From Photobacterium halotolerans DSM 18316 (lineage in GTDB: Bacteria; Pseudomonadota; Gammaproteobacteria; Enterobacterales; Vibrionaceae), in contig NZ_AULG01000022.1 of NCBI RefSeq assembly GCF_000425165.1, positions 47,812-111,811 on the forward strand: a DNA stretch of 64,000 nucleotides. The letters are read 5' to 3'. The translations under genes and the position numbers were made by a program. The notes beneath the pieces were generated by a model. It was given only the letters and a program-made list of their open reading frames with translations, ran no database searches and was not told where the DNA came from. Positions 54,658 through 63,923 of the stretch are shown in pieces. Position 1 is the stretch's first letter. Every line of letters begins with the position of its first letter.

Positions 54658-55347
54658 ATGTTGCTTATGCGTACCGAACGATTACTCCAATTACTGCAGA
54701 TTCTTCGCCAGCACCGGCTGCCCGTCAGCGGACAGCGGCTGGCTGATGAGCTGAATATCAGTATCCGTACCCTGTACCGGGATATCGCCACACTGCAGGC
54801 CCAGGGGGCGCAGATCGACGGCGAACCCGGTATGGGCTATGTGCTGAAACCCGGATTCTTCCTGCCGCCGTTAATGCTCACCGAAGCAGAAATCAGCGCC
54901 ATCATGCTGGGTGTCCGCTGGGTCTCGGCCTTTGGCGATGTGCCGATGGCCAGCGCCGCCGACACTGCACTGGCGAAAGTCACCGCCGTGCTCCCCGCCG
55001 ATCTGGTGCAGGGTGCCAATGAAGTGCCACTTCGCGTCGGCCCGCCCGGTGAGCTTGCCACGGAAGATCTGACCCTGTTCAGAACGGCCATCCGGCGGGA
55101 GAGAAAACTCGCCATTCGCTATCGCGCGGCCGACGGACAAGAGAGCACCCGGGTGATCTGGCCGTTTGCGATCGGCTATTTCGCTCAGGGCAGAGTGCTC
55201 GCTGCCTGGTGCGAACTGCGGCAGGATTTTCGCCACTTTCGCACCGAGTGGATTGCTGCTCCGATGATGATGGATCAGGCGTATCCAAGGCGGCGTCATG
55301 GGTTGTTTCAGGAGTGGCGGGAGAAGGAGCTTTCATCGCGGCGGTAG
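54658..55347 (+). CDS. YafY-family transcriptional regulator (HTH_11 + WYL domain)
   Basis: Start chosen at ATG 54658 (MLLMRTERLLQLLQILRQHR); ATG 54667 is equally possible, and an ATG-like start at 54592 would add unrelated residues across the operator. About 229 residues. N-terminal HTH (LPVSGQRLADELNISIRTLY, RDIATLQAQGAQIDGEPGMG), then a WYL domain (KLAIRYRAADGQESTRVIWP, FRHFRTEWI). The WYL domain senses a ligand, often nucleic-acid-derived. It probably regulates itself and the divergent VOC gene. Confidence 0.87.
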   Translation: MLLMRTERLLQLLQILRQHRLPVSGQRLADELNISIRTLYRDIATLQAQGAQIDGEPGMGYVLKPGFFLPPLMLTEAEISAIMLGVRWVSAFGDVPMASAADTALAKVTAVLPADLVQGANEVPLRVGPPGELATEDLTLFRTAIRRERKLAIRYRAADGQESTRVIWPFAIGYFAQGRVLAAWCELRQDFRHFRTEWIAAPMMMDQAYPRRRHGLFQEWREKELSSRR

Positions 55348-55380
55348 GGATGTCTGTCTGCTTTTCTTATGCTGAGCGCC

Positions 55381-55487
55381 GAGGTATGTCGCGCTTGAGT
55401 TCTGTGATTCTCTTGGCATGGTGTGACGCGCGCCAGGCACTCTTTGTGGGGCCAAAGCGTGCCCAGAAAGCCCTTTTGTTCTTTGGG
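55381..55487 (+). repeat. Intergenic repeat, copy 1 (5' part only)
   Basis: Starts GAGGTATGTCGCGCTTGAG and follows the consensus through TGTGGGGCCAAAG and GCCCAGAAAGCCCTTTTGTT. It then stops before the two hairpins that end the other copies. It lies 34 nt after the regulator gene. Confidence 0.8.
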
Positions 55488-55526
55488 ATTATTGATGCGT
55501 TGTGGCTGGTGGATTTTGGCACGGCT

Positions 55527-55702
55527 GAGGTATGTCGCGCTTGAGTCTGGTGGTTCTCTTGGCATGGTGCGATGCGCGCCAGACACTCTTTGTTAGGCCA
55601 AAGAGTGCCCAGAAAGCCCTTGTTGTTCTTTGGTGTGGTCCGGGGCGGTTGTAGGCGCGCCCGGCGCCGACAACCTAAAAATTCGTCCTGAATTTTTCCC
55701 TG
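55527..55702 (+). repeat. Intergenic repeat, copy 2 (full, about 176 bp)
   Basis: A full unit runs from GAGGTATGTCGCGCTTGAG to TCCTGAATTTTTCCCTG. It ends in two hairpins: GGTTGT-GGCGC with GCGCC-ACAACC, and AAAAATTC/GAATTTTT. The second is followed by T-rich sequence like a terminator. A common leader (TGTGGCTGG.GGATTTTGG) precedes this copy and copy 3. Confidence 0.88.
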
Positions 55703-55760
55703 GGGGAGTGGGTTTCTTTTGGTTTTTTGGGTGTTGTGGCTGGGGGATTTTGGTACGGCT

Positions 55761-55935
55761 GAGGTATGTCGCGCTTGAGTTCGGTGGTTCTTTCGACATG
55801 GTGCGATGCGCGCCAGACACTCTTTGTCGGGCCAAAGAGTGTCCAGAAAGCCCTTTTGTTCTTTGGTGTGGGCCGGGACGGTTGTAGGCGCTCCCGGCGC
55901 CGACAACCTAAAAATTCGTCCTGAATTTTTCCCTG
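55761..55935 (+). repeat. Intergenic repeat, copy 3 (full)
   Basis: Same unit and hairpins as copy 2, in the same orientation, with scattered base changes (for example GACATGGTGCGATG and GGGCCGGGACGG). Confidence 0.88.
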
Positions 55936-56005
55936 CGGGAGTGCCATCAATGTACATTTTCAAGCTGTCATTCCCGTGCAGCGAGTGCGACTTTTCAGGC
56001 TGGGT

Positions 56006-56181
56006 GAGGTATGTCGCGCTTGAGTTCTGTGGTTCTTTTGGCATGGTGCGATGCGCGCCAGACACTCTTTGTTAGGCCAAAGAGTGCCCAGAAAGCCCTT
56101 GTTGTTCTTTGGTGTGGTCCGGGTCGGTTGTAGGCGCTCCCGGCGCCGACAACCTAAAAATTCGTCCTGAATTTTTCCCTG
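56006..56181 (+). repeat. Intergenic repeat, copy 4 (full)
   Basis: Same unit. It lies 3' of the nuclease immunity gene (left border of the toxin/immunity pair). It is preceded by the remnant TCATTCCCGTGCAGCGAGTG, which is also found before copy 6. Confidence 0.88.
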
Positions 56182-56284
56182 TGGGAGTGGGTTTCTTGGG
56201 GCTTTTGCTTGTTGGGCAGCATTTTTGATGTCGACTATTCATTCTGGCTGATTTTAACTAGTTCAGACCATATCTAAACTGGAC

Positions 56285-57082
56285 TTAAAGTAAAGACTCT
56301 GGGATCAACGTGTGTTTACCCTCATACGACAAACCATAGCGTTTCGCCAGCTTTACCAGCCCCACAGCAGGCAAACTGATATAAGCCTCTGGGGTGCCAC
56401 GAATCTCTCCTTTCGTACCTTTTTCGTAGTCTTTGAGGTTCATTTGTAATGCTTTTTCAAAGCTTTGCTGATCACGAGTCACTATAGTGAAAAGGCAAAG
56501 ATTGAGGGTATAGCTGCGTGCTCTCCAACCTCCCTTAATGGGATGGGTCAGTGAATTATCCAGCGCTGATTGAAGTAATGACTTGCTGAGGGAATCGTCA
56601 CCGTGTGTCAATATGTTACGCAGAGCCTGTACGGTATTAACCATTTCCATCGACTTTGAGTCATTGAGATCCTTTTCCATTAACTGGACAAAAGGCACAG
56701 ATTCACGGGTAAGAGCATCATCGTCAAGAGAGGCTATTTTAAGCAGTAATGAATGGGTCAAGGCAAGGTTGACGCACCCGCTTTTCTCCGGTCCGACGGA
56801 CAAATGGTGTAGTTCGCACTGGTTATCGTAGGCTATACGATATGGCATGACACCGTTAATGATGGCTTGGGTCAGGTCCTCAATGGATTGTGCCCGTTCG
56901 CCAAGTAAGGCGTAGCAGATGGCCAGCTCTGTGTAATACTCGGAACGACCGTGGAATACGCTTTCCTGCGGTATATTGTGTTTTTGGTGAAACCCTTCTT
57001 TTGCCAGTTGTTCTATCCGTGACAGCTGGTAGTTACACTCTGTAATCCACTCGCGAATTGTTGCCTCTTTAGGTTGTGTCAT
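56285..57082 (-). CDS. Probable immunity protein (Imm49-like) for the adjacent nuclease toxin
   Basis: 265 residues, all-helical in appearance and without signal or membrane segments. A TPR-like stretch (ELAICYALLGERAQSIEDLT) and a C-terminal LPAVGLVKLAKRYGLSYEG are visible. The layout recalls the Imm49 family of polymorphic-toxin immunity proteins, but I hold that family name tentatively. It starts 12 nt after the stop of the upstream nuclease gene, so the two are co-transcribed as toxin then immunity. Expected role: to bind and neutralise that nuclease in the cytoplasm. Confidence 0.68.
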   Translation of the reverse strand: MTQPKEATIREWITECNYQLSRIEQLAKEGFHQKHNIPQESVFHGRSEYYTELAICYALLGERAQSIEDLTQAIINGVMPYRIAYDNQCELHHLSVGPEKSGCVNLALTHSLLLKIASLDDDALTRESVPFVQLMEKDLNDSKSMEMVNTVQALRNILTHGDDSLSKSLLQSALDNSLTHPIKGGWRARSYTLNLCLFTIVTRDQQSFEKALQMNLKDYEKGTKGEIRGTPEAYISLPAVGLVKLAKRYGLSYEGKHTLIPESLL

Positions 57083-57094
57083 GTTGTTTGGCCC

Positions 57095-58282
57095 TTAAAA
57101 CAATTTGGATAGATGTGCTTTGGTGTCTTTGTAACCATCAATAATGAAATCATCAAGTTGGTCGATAATGTCACCGTTTGTATCTTGTTCATAAACTTTT
57201 ACTCTGCCAGTTTCGGTATCGGTGTTCACCATCAGGTGGCGCTTGTTTCCCTGTAAATCGGTTACCAACTGCCACATATCCAACTCAGCCTGCTTGTATG
57301 GTCCACCCTGGCGATTAGAAGGAACTCCGACTTTGGTTCGTTTCTTCACCATTTGACTACCGCGTTTACGATTCTTAGCTGCAGAGCCTTGTTTCATGTT
57401 ATCAACATTTACCCCAACAGCCCGGCTGGCTCCAGCTGTACCTTTGCTCTCAATCTCAACCAGCAGGTTGTCTTTATCAAAACCCATACTATCGGGTCCA
57501 TGATAACGATCCACGTAATCGGGATGATCTTTGATCCCTAATCGTTCCTTGGCGTGCTCCATGCCTAATTTACCTAATGCTTCTGGAAGTGAGCGAGAGT
57601 TCTGTATACTTTTCTCTAGCAGTTCACGGTATTTGATTGGGTTACGAAAGCCACTGGCAGCAAGGCTTACTACAGGTAAAATTGTACTGTAATGCCTATT
57701 CTCCTTTAACAGTTCTGCACCGTTTAGTTCGGCTTCGTTACTGAAAGTGAGTATATCTTCACCATGTTCTAGATATCGCTGCGCCACTTCATCTGAGGTC
57801 ATCACTTGTCCAGTGGTCGTGTCAGTAAATTGGACAATACCTTTATCGGCCATCCATTCTGCCTGGCTTGAACGTTGCTCCCGGATAAAGTCGTTAGCTA
57901 ACTGTTTGGCGCCACCAATAACTGTATCAAACAGGTTAGTGTTTGGGTCAAACGGTGCATAGTTAGCTTTGACGAAACGGGTCGGTTTGGCGTTTGCTTG
58001 TAAATAACGGATTCGAGAGGCAAAACCATAGGGTAGCCCCATAGCCAGTTCGCCGTTGCCATTGAAGACATCGCCATTATTTCCTAGCAGGATCAGCTCA
58101 CCACTCTCGATCTTTCTCATTATGTTACTCAGATTTCGTCTGACACCACCGTGTTCCATTACATTGCTTAAGCTTGTCACATAAGGAGCGGTTTGTAATA
58201 CCCACGACGCTTGTCGCGGGCTAATTACCCGTTTGAGGTCACTAATAGCCAGTCGTCTGGCTTCGATAATCTCATAACTCAT
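57095..58282 (-). CDS. PD-(D/E)XK-type nuclease toxin/effector
   Basis: 395 residues without a signal peptide. The N-terminal 240 residues (ISPRQASWVLQTAPYV, LPYGFASRIRYLQANAKPTR) match no domain that I can name and may direct export, for example as a type VI secretion cargo. The C-terminal domain shows a restriction-endonuclease-like core: HGPDSMGFDKDNLLVEIESK, giving Asp264 or Asp269 with Glu278-x-Lys280, followed by a basic Lys/Arg-rich loop (residues 303-320) and a QAELDMWQ helix. It likely cuts DNA. It is followed at 12 nt by its probable immunity gene, and the pair is flanked by intergenic repeats 4 and 5, which suggests a movable cassette. No secretion genes or VgrG lie nearby. Confidence 0.72.
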   Translation of the reverse strand: MSYEIIEARRLAISDLKRVISPRQASWVLQTAPYVTSLSNVMEHGGVRRNLSNIMRKIESGELILLGNNGDVFNGNGELAMGLPYGFASRIRYLQANAKPTRFVKANYAPFDPNTNLFDTVIGGAKQLANDFIREQRSSQAEWMADKGIVQFTDTTTGQVMTSDEVAQRYLEHGEDILTFSNEAELNGAELLKENRHYSTILPVVSLAASGFRNPIKYRELLEKSIQNSRSLPEALGKLGMEHAKERLGIKDHPDYVDRYHGPDSMGFDKDNLLVEIESKGTAGASRAVGVNVDNMKQGSAAKNRKRGSQMVKKRTKVGVPSNRQGGPYKQAELDMWQLVTDLQGNKRHLMVNTDTETGRVKVYEQDTNGDIIDQLDDFIIDGYKDTKAHLSKLF

Positions 58283-58614
58283 GAATCAGATGCCTCGTGT
58301 GCAATAGCTTGGCTCCTGTTGTGATGTGAACTAGGAACTAAGATCAAATAAAACAAGGCGTTAAGTTAACATTCTTATTGGGTAGTATGCATATGTCAAA
58401 ACGACAGTAGGTGCTGTGGTTATGATGGTCTGGGCTGTCGATTAGCCTGTTTTTGTTAAGCTGAGATTTCAATCACACTAGTGATATTACTTTTTAAGAT
58501 CTCTCTGTATGTATTCAGTAATGCGGCAGCGAAAGAAGTGATAGGCTGATTCTTCACACTAGCTAAGATATGAAAAGAAGTTTTTAATCAGATGATTACT
58601 ATGTTTGATCGATT
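58283..58614. other. AT-rich upstream region of the nuclease toxin gene
   Basis: About 330 nt with no gene that I can support. It should contain the promoter of the minus-strand toxin/immunity pair and ends at repeat copy 5. Confidence 0.45.
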
Positions 58615-58787
58615 GTATGTCGCGCTTGAGTTCTGTGAATCTCTTGGCATGGCGCGATGCGCGCCAGACACTCTTTGTGGGGCCAAAGAGTGCCCAGAAA
58701 GCCCTGTTTGTTCTTTGGTGTGGTCCGGGGCGGTTGTAGGCGCTCCCGGCGCCGACAACCTAAAAATTCGTCCTGAATTTTTCCCTG
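58615..58787 (+). repeat. Intergenic repeat, copy 5 (nearly full)
   Basis: Starts at GTATGTCGCGCTTGAGTTC, missing the first few bases of the unit, and continues to TTTTTCCCTG with both hairpins. It marks the right border of the nuclease toxin/immunity pair. Confidence 0.88.
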
Positions 58788-58862
58788 GGGGGTTTCTTGA
58801 ATTTAGATATTGTTGTTGGGCAGAAGCGATTTCAGTCATGCATCAATGACATCAACTCTGTC

Positions 58863-58883
58863 ATTCCCGCGACAGGCGGGAAT
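58863..58883. repeat. Short palindromic repeat (ATTCCCGC hairpin)
   Basis: ATTCCCGC, loop GACAG, GCGGGAAT: a perfect 8-bp stem. Such TCATTCCCGC...GGCGGGAATCCA units are common dispersed repeats in proteobacteria. A degenerate relative precedes repeat copy 4 near 55970. Confidence 0.65.
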
Positions 58884-58915
58884 CCATGTAGCGAGTGCGG
58901 TTTCTAAGGCTGGGT

Positions 58916-59092
58916 GAGGTATGTCGCGCTTGAGTTCTGTGGTTCTTTCGACATGGTGCGATGCGCGCCAGACACTCTTTGTGGGGCCAAAGAGTGCCCA
59001 GAAAAGCCCTTTTGGTTCTTTGGTGTGGTCCGGGGCGGTTGTAGGCGCTCCCGGCGCCGACAACCTAAAAATTCGTCCTGAATTTTTCCCTG
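58916..59092 (+). repeat. Intergenic repeat, copy 6 (full)
   Basis: Full unit with both hairpins. It forms the left border of the Gabija-like pair, about 280 nt before the nuclease start. Confidence 0.88.
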
Positions 59093-59373
59093 CGCGAGTG
59101 GCACTGTTTGGGCTTGTAACTCGTTATTGCCCCAAAACGTGTTACGTCTCTATATACGTTACAGATAATCAGCTAGTTTTGATATACAAAAAGTAATGAC
59201 TTGACTCCATGGCGTCGAATGGCATGCGAGCAACTGAAATGAACTACGAGAACTGTGTGCTAAAGCAAAGCCTTTTCCTTTACTTTTCGATATAAACGCT
59301 ACAGAGTGAATATAAATTTTGACTCCATTACTCTTTATGGGAGGTGGAACTACGAATATTACAGGGAGACACC

Positions 59374-61614
59374 GTGTACTTAGAAAGCCTGACTATTGAA
59401 AACTATAGAAAGTTTCGAAACAGAAACAATGTAATTAACTTTGTAGAGCCAAGTAACATAGAGTCAATGGAAGCTAGTGAAGAGGATAGCAAGTCTGTTA
59501 TAGGGCCTTCTACTACGCTAATCATAGGGAAGAACAATGCGGGAAAGACCACGATAGCCAATGCTTTAAGGCTTTTATGTGAGAATAGTCAGCTCAAGTC
59601 AACAGACTTTAATGTAGATTACATATCAGAATTACATGATAAATACCTTTCTGAGAGTGTCAAACCTATTCCCCTACCAGAATTAAAATTTCAACTTGTA
59701 GCTAAAGTTGATATGGATAAAAGTGACCTAATGACAAACTTACTAGAGTTTGCAAGTGTTAAAGGATCTGGATTAAGTAGTGTAAAAATAAATATTAAAG
59801 TTGAAGTCTCGGAAGCAACGGCATTTAAAGACGCTATAAGTAAATTCGTTAAATATGTGAAAGATGGCAATTTACCACGAAATGAAAGCATTACTTTATT
59901 ATATGATTTGTTAGAGCAATCATCAGACTTCCTTGAGCTAAATGAAGAGAGTAAGTTATTTAAAATCAAGTACTATGATAGTCGCGGATTCGAAGCGAAG
60001 AGATTTTCTCTTAAGGAATTGATAAACCTTCGAGAAATCAAAGCCAATAGACACTTGAAAGATGGGATTCTGACAGATGTATTTAATAAAATAGTTGGGT
60101 TTCAATTTGAGAGCGATGAAGTTGGAAAGAACAACCTAGAAAAAGAAATAAATAACATTAATGAAACATTAACAACATCAATAGAAAGTAAAAGCAATAA
60201 TGTATCATCTGTGCTAAGAAAGATTGAAGACAAAAGTCATGTTGACTTAGAACTGAAAGGTAATGTTACTTATGATAGTTTAGTGAGAAATCTCATTAAG
60301 TATAATTTTTCTGATAATGGTGATTATATTCCTGAAAGTCAATTTGGTTTAGGTTATATAAACCTCCTAAACATTATTGGTGAAATAATTCATTACGTAG
60401 ATAGCTATAAGAAAGACAGTTACAATAGTACAATTAACCTCTTGTTTATTGAAGAACCTGAAGCTTTTATGCACCCTCAAATGCAGGAGTTTTTTATCAA
60501 TCGAATAGATAATGCAGTTCTACATGCACTAGATATTGCGAATAAAAACTCAGATGACAAGAAGGTGCTAAACTGTCAAATTGCCATAACAACACACTCA
60601 TCACACATAGTTAATAGCAAGATTCATAGTAGTAATTCTTTTGACAACATTAACTATTTGACTGTGTTGGGTAAAGCGGCAAATGTTATCAACCTGAATG
60701 ACTCTATTGTTTCTGGTCATCATGGTAAAGAAAGTGACGAATTAAAGTTCATAAAGAAACACATAAAATATAAAGTTTCTGAACTTTTTTTCTCCGATGC
60801 GATAATATTTGTTGAAGGAGTTACTGAAGAAGCGTTACTTCAATACTATATAGATAACGATGACGCATTGAAGAACTCTTATATATCAATTTTCAACATA
60901 AATGGCGCTCATGGTAAAGTTTATTTACCTCTAGCAAAAGCATTAAAAGTACCTTGTTTGATTATTACTGACCTTGATATAAAAAGGAAAGCTTGTCAAA
61001 AGAATATTAATCATAGTAAAGATGATGATAATTGTGATTACTGTGGGCACAAAAAAGGTGAAAGTGATACTCAGAGTGTGAAAGAGTACACTCAAATATC
61101 AAACTTGGATAAACTTATAACAACAAATGCCACTATAATTTCATTCAAAAAGTTACAAAACGGAGAAGATTTGGAAGATGGGGAAACGACTGAGATTGAA
61201 TCAAGTGATTCTTTAGAAGATCTTATCTACTATACAGATGAAAATCTTCATGTGGTTTTCCAAAAAGATAAGATTAATGATTTTTATGCCACAAGCTTGG
61301 AAGAGGCATTTATATTAACAAATTATAATAACGGAATTCTCAACGAAACTCTTAGGACTTGTAAACCAACGACCTATAAAACAATTGTGGGATCGCAGGG
61401 ATCTGAATCTTTGGAAAATTTAAAATCTAAATCTTTTGAAATTCAAAGAAAGCTCTCTAAGAGTAAAAGCGATTTTTCAAGTGAGTTATTATACAGATGT
61501 ATCATTTCTGAAGAAAAGGCTACACCAGTATTACCACAGTACATTCAAGATGGATTTAATTGGATAAAGGAAACACTCACCTCTAGTACATCAATGAAAA
61601 GTGGAGATGAGTAA
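59374..61614 (+). CDS. gajA: Gabija-like OLD-family ATP-dependent nuclease (GajA-like)
   Basis: Start GTG 59374 (MYLESLTIENYRKF), because GGGAG (59364-59368) is properly spaced and OLD proteins begin this way. A GTG at 59344 directly abuts its own GGGAGG. 746 residues, larger than the usual GajA (near 580). N-terminal ABC-type ATPase: Walker A GKNNAGKT (52-59), LLFIEEPEAFMHP (signature/Walker B) and ITTHSSHIV. C-terminal Toprim nuclease: IFVEGVTEE with Glu481, and ITDLDIKRK with Asp533 and Asp535. Just after, a CysX12CysX2Cys cluster (541, 554, 557) with His559 suggests a zinc-binding insert. In Gabija, GajA cuts DNA when nucleotide levels fall during phage infection. It is coupled to the helicase gene with no gap. 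Confidence 0.85.
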   Translation: MYLESLTIENYRKFRNRNNVINFVEPSNIESMEASEEDSKSVIGPSTTLIIGKNNAGKTTIANALRLLCENSQLKSTDFNVDYISELHDKYLSESVKPIPLPELKFQLVAKVDMDKSDLMTNLLEFASVKGSGLSSVKINIKVEVSEATAFKDAISKFVKYVKDGNLPRNESITLLYDLLEQSSDFLELNEESKLFKIKYYDSRGFEAKRFSLKELINLREIKANRHLKDGILTDVFNKIVGFQFESDEVGKNNLEKEINNINETLTTSIESKSNNVSSVLRKIEDKSHVDLELKGNVTYDSLVRNLIKYNFSDNGDYIPESQFGLGYINLLNIIGEIIHYVDSYKKDSYNSTINLLFIEEPEAFMHPQMQEFFINRIDNAVLHALDIANKNSDDKKVLNCQIAITTHSSHIVNSKIHSSNSFDNINYLTVLGKAANVINLNDSIVSGHHGKESDELKFIKKHIKYKVSELFFSDAIIFVEGVTEEALLQYYIDNDDALKNSYISIFNINGAHGKVYLPLAKALKVPCLIITDLDIKRKACQKNINHSKDDDNCDYCGHKKGESDTQSVKEYTQISNLDKLITTNATIISFKKLQNGEDLEDGETTEIESSDSLEDLIYYTDENLHVVFQKDKINDFYATSLEEAFILTNYNNGILNETLRTCKPTTYKTIVGSQGSESLENLKSKSFEIQRKLSKSKSDFSSELLYRCIISEEKATPVLPQYIQDGFNWIKETLTSSTSMKSGDE

Positions 61615-63744
61615 ATGAGTAATAGAATTGAGGAAGAGAAGAAACTACTACAATCAATATTTGATGTAGTAGAAATAGGTAAGAGCTTCAGGTTTAGTGC
61701 TGGTGCAGGCTCAGGTAAGACGTACGCATTGGTTGAGTGTTTAAAGTACTTATTAAAAACACAAGTTGCAAAGCTTAGTAAAAATAAACAACAGATAATC
61801 TGTATTACATATACAAATGTAGCTGTTAATGAGATCAAAGAGCGGCTTGGCAACTCCGAACTAGTAATCGTTTCAACAATACATGAAATGTTATGGGATA
61901 TTATACAGAGGTATCAGCCTGAGCTTGTATCTATACATTTAGATAAATTAAAAAATGAACTAGAAAAAGTTGAGAATGAACTAGAAAATGACCCTAACAA
62001 TAAGTTTGGTATTTTTAATAAATTATTAGCAGATGAGAAAGCTAGTTATATTTCTCTAGTTAAAGAGAGTAAAAATACGTATTACCGAAATAGAAATTCT
62101 AGAGCAGCAGAATTTAGGGCCGCTTATGCTGAGTATTATGAAGATTATGGGGAGGCTGCTGTTAAAAAATGGCAAGCAAATTATGGTAATTTCAAAGAGG
62201 TAGCGAAAAGAGTTTACAAAAAGGATCGATATGAAACTGCAATTGAAAAAATAAATAGTCAAGAAAAAGGATATACACAAGTATCATATGATAGTATATT
62301 TAATGCCGACCGATTGGACAAAATGAAATTCAGTCACGATACTTTAATTGAGTATTCTGAAAAAATGGTTAGTGATTATCCAATATTACGAAGGTTAATT
62401 ATTGATAAATATCCATTCATTTTTGTCGATGAATATCAGGATGCGCATCCTTTAGTAATAAAGATAATGAAAAATCTTCATAACTATTCTGAAGAAAATA
62501 ATAGAAAATGGTTGGTTGGGTATTTTGGAGATACTGCTCAGACAATCTATGATGATGGAGTTGGTTCTGAAATAGATACACTTCACCCTAATTTAGAGGT
62601 TATTTATAAAAAGTACAACCGACGCTCTCAGAAACAAATCATAGATGTTGCAAACATTATTAGGAAAGATCAAATAGAACAAGAGCCAATATTTGATGAT
62701 AAGGTGAATGGTGATGTTCGTTTTTACTATGTAAATAACATAAATGAAGATACTTGCAGGATATTAATTGCAGAAAACTTTGTAAATGAGTTTCAATCAT
62801 CTTTAGGTAAAGATTCTGAAATTGATTGTCTAGTTTTGACGAATAGACTGATGGCAGAAATGAATGGTTTTGGTGAGGTATATGAGTCATTTCGAGCAGC
62901 AGAAAATATATACTTTGATGATCTAAATACGAAATTACTGTCACATGAGTTAGAAAAATTAGAGCCTATAATAAGGATAATCTACAAGTTACTTAGTTCT
63001 TATTTGTCAATAGAAAATAGCAGTACTACTTTCTACGACCTTTTTGGTGAAAAGGGGCGTTCCATTAGTTTTTATGATGCCCACAGCTTTGTAAAAACTC
63101 TTAAAGAAATAAATCCAACAAGTCTTAGCGAGCTTTTGGCTGCAATATCAGAATACCATTTATCAAACCCAAATTCGAGTTGTTTAGATATCTTTGTCAG
63201 ACGTTTTCTAGGGGCAAAACAAGATGAAATTTCTGACTATGGAAGCATTGATTCACTAGTTAGAGGTGGATTGAGAGACTTGATGATTATTAGAGATCAT
63301 GATGACGATATCTTAAATGATTTACAAATAGATAAGGTAAATCAAGTCTTAAACATTTCAATCGAAGTTTGGTCAAAATGGGTAAGGTATATAAAAAAAG
63401 AGCAATCTGGAAAGATTCGATACCATACCTATCACGGAACAAAGGGTGAAGAGTATCAAAATGTAGCTATAATAATGGAGCATAGTTTTGGTTCTGGAAA
63501 TCACGGTCGAAACAAATTTAAAAAATTCTTCGAGTTTAGAGGTAGTGATGAAAAAGCTAGAATTGAAGCTCTACAAGATGAAGATGTAAGAGACAAAATC
63601 ATTAATACTCAAAATTTGGTCTACGTAGCATGCTCAAGGGCTGAAACTAATCTCTGGCTGATATATTTGGATGATATATCTGATATAAAGAATGGAGTTG
63701 AATCTATTTTCAGTCACATTGAGTTGTGGGATAAGGTCGATTAA
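61615..63744 (+). CDS. gajB: Gabija-like UvrD/Rep-type helicase (GajB-like)
   Basis: 709 residues; ATG follows the nuclease stop TAA directly (TAAATG), with GGAG upstream. SF1A helicase motifs: Walker A FSAGAGSGKTYAL (27-39), ITYTNVAVNEIKERL (Ia), FVDEYQDAHPL (II), GDTAQTIYDDG (III), YHTYHGTKGEEYQNVAII (V) and NLVYVACSRAETNLWL (VI). The usual GajB is shorter (near 490), so this one keeps larger 1B/2B inserts. GajB is thought to sense DNA ends and help activate GajA. The pairing with an OLD/Toprim nuclease in one operon, in an AT-rich insert bounded by repeats, supports an anti-phage defence system. Confidence 0.85.
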   Translation: MSNRIEEEKKLLQSIFDVVEIGKSFRFSAGAGSGKTYALVECLKYLLKTQVAKLSKNKQQIICITYTNVAVNEIKERLGNSELVIVSTIHEMLWDIIQRYQPELVSIHLDKLKNELEKVENELENDPNNKFGIFNKLLADEKASYISLVKESKNTYYRNRNSRAAEFRAAYAEYYEDYGEAAVKKWQANYGNFKEVAKRVYKKDRYETAIEKINSQEKGYTQVSYDSIFNADRLDKMKFSHDTLIEYSEKMVSDYPILRRLIIDKYPFIFVDEYQDAHPLVIKIMKNLHNYSEENNRKWLVGYFGDTAQTIYDDGVGSEIDTLHPNLEVIYKKYNRRSQKQIIDVANIIRKDQIEQEPIFDDKVNGDVRFYYVNNINEDTCRILIAENFVNEFQSSLGKDSEIDCLVLTNRLMAEMNGFGEVYESFRAAENIYFDDLNTKLLSHELEKLEPIIRIIYKLLSSYLSIENSSTTFYDLFGEKGRSISFYDAHSFVKTLKEINPTSLSELLAAISEYHLSNPNSSCLDIFVRRFLGAKQDEISDYGSIDSLVRGGLRDLMIIRDHDDDILNDLQIDKVNQVLNISIEVWSKWVRYIKKEQSGKIRYHTYHGTKGEEYQNVAIIMEHSFGSGNHGRNKFKKFFEFRGSDEKARIEALQDEDVRDKIINTQNLVYVACSRAETNLWLIYLDDISDIKNGVESIFSHIELWDKVD

Positions 63745-63784
63745 AGTTAATGGCGATAGGATAGTATCCTACTCGTCATTAACT
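63745..63784 (+). terminator. Long imperfect hairpin after the helicase gene
   Basis: AGTTAATG pairs with CATTAACT, and inside it GATAGGAT pairs with ATCCTA(C). It starts immediately after the helicase stop. No U tract, so only a probable transcript-end structure. Confidence 0.5.
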
Positions 63785-63851
63785 ATTAGTACTGCGTTTG
63801 CATTAACAATTATATAAAATAATTTGACTTATATTTTCTAATCAAAACCTC

Positions 63852-63879
63852 ACGAGCTAGATTATATAATCTAGCTCGT
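63852..63879. repeat. Perfect 28-bp palindrome
   Basis: ACGAGCTAGATTAT and ATAATCTAGCTCGT are exact complements with no spacer. As RNA it would form a 12-bp stem with an ATAT loop. It lies between the helicase gene and the inverted repeat copy 7. It may be a bidirectional terminator or a protein-binding site. Confidence 0.7.
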
Positions 63880-63923
63880 CTCTGTCCAAAAATGAGTTAA
63901 AAATTAGGATATTCCATCCTCCA

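Noticed and set aside
55367..56065. A minus-strand frame of 232 codons across the repeat array, with recurring MSGAHRTMP and SAPGAPTT peptides
   Set aside because: The peptides recur only because the underlying DNA repeat recurs. Frames open and close at random among copies, there is no ribosome site, and hairpins run through the frame.
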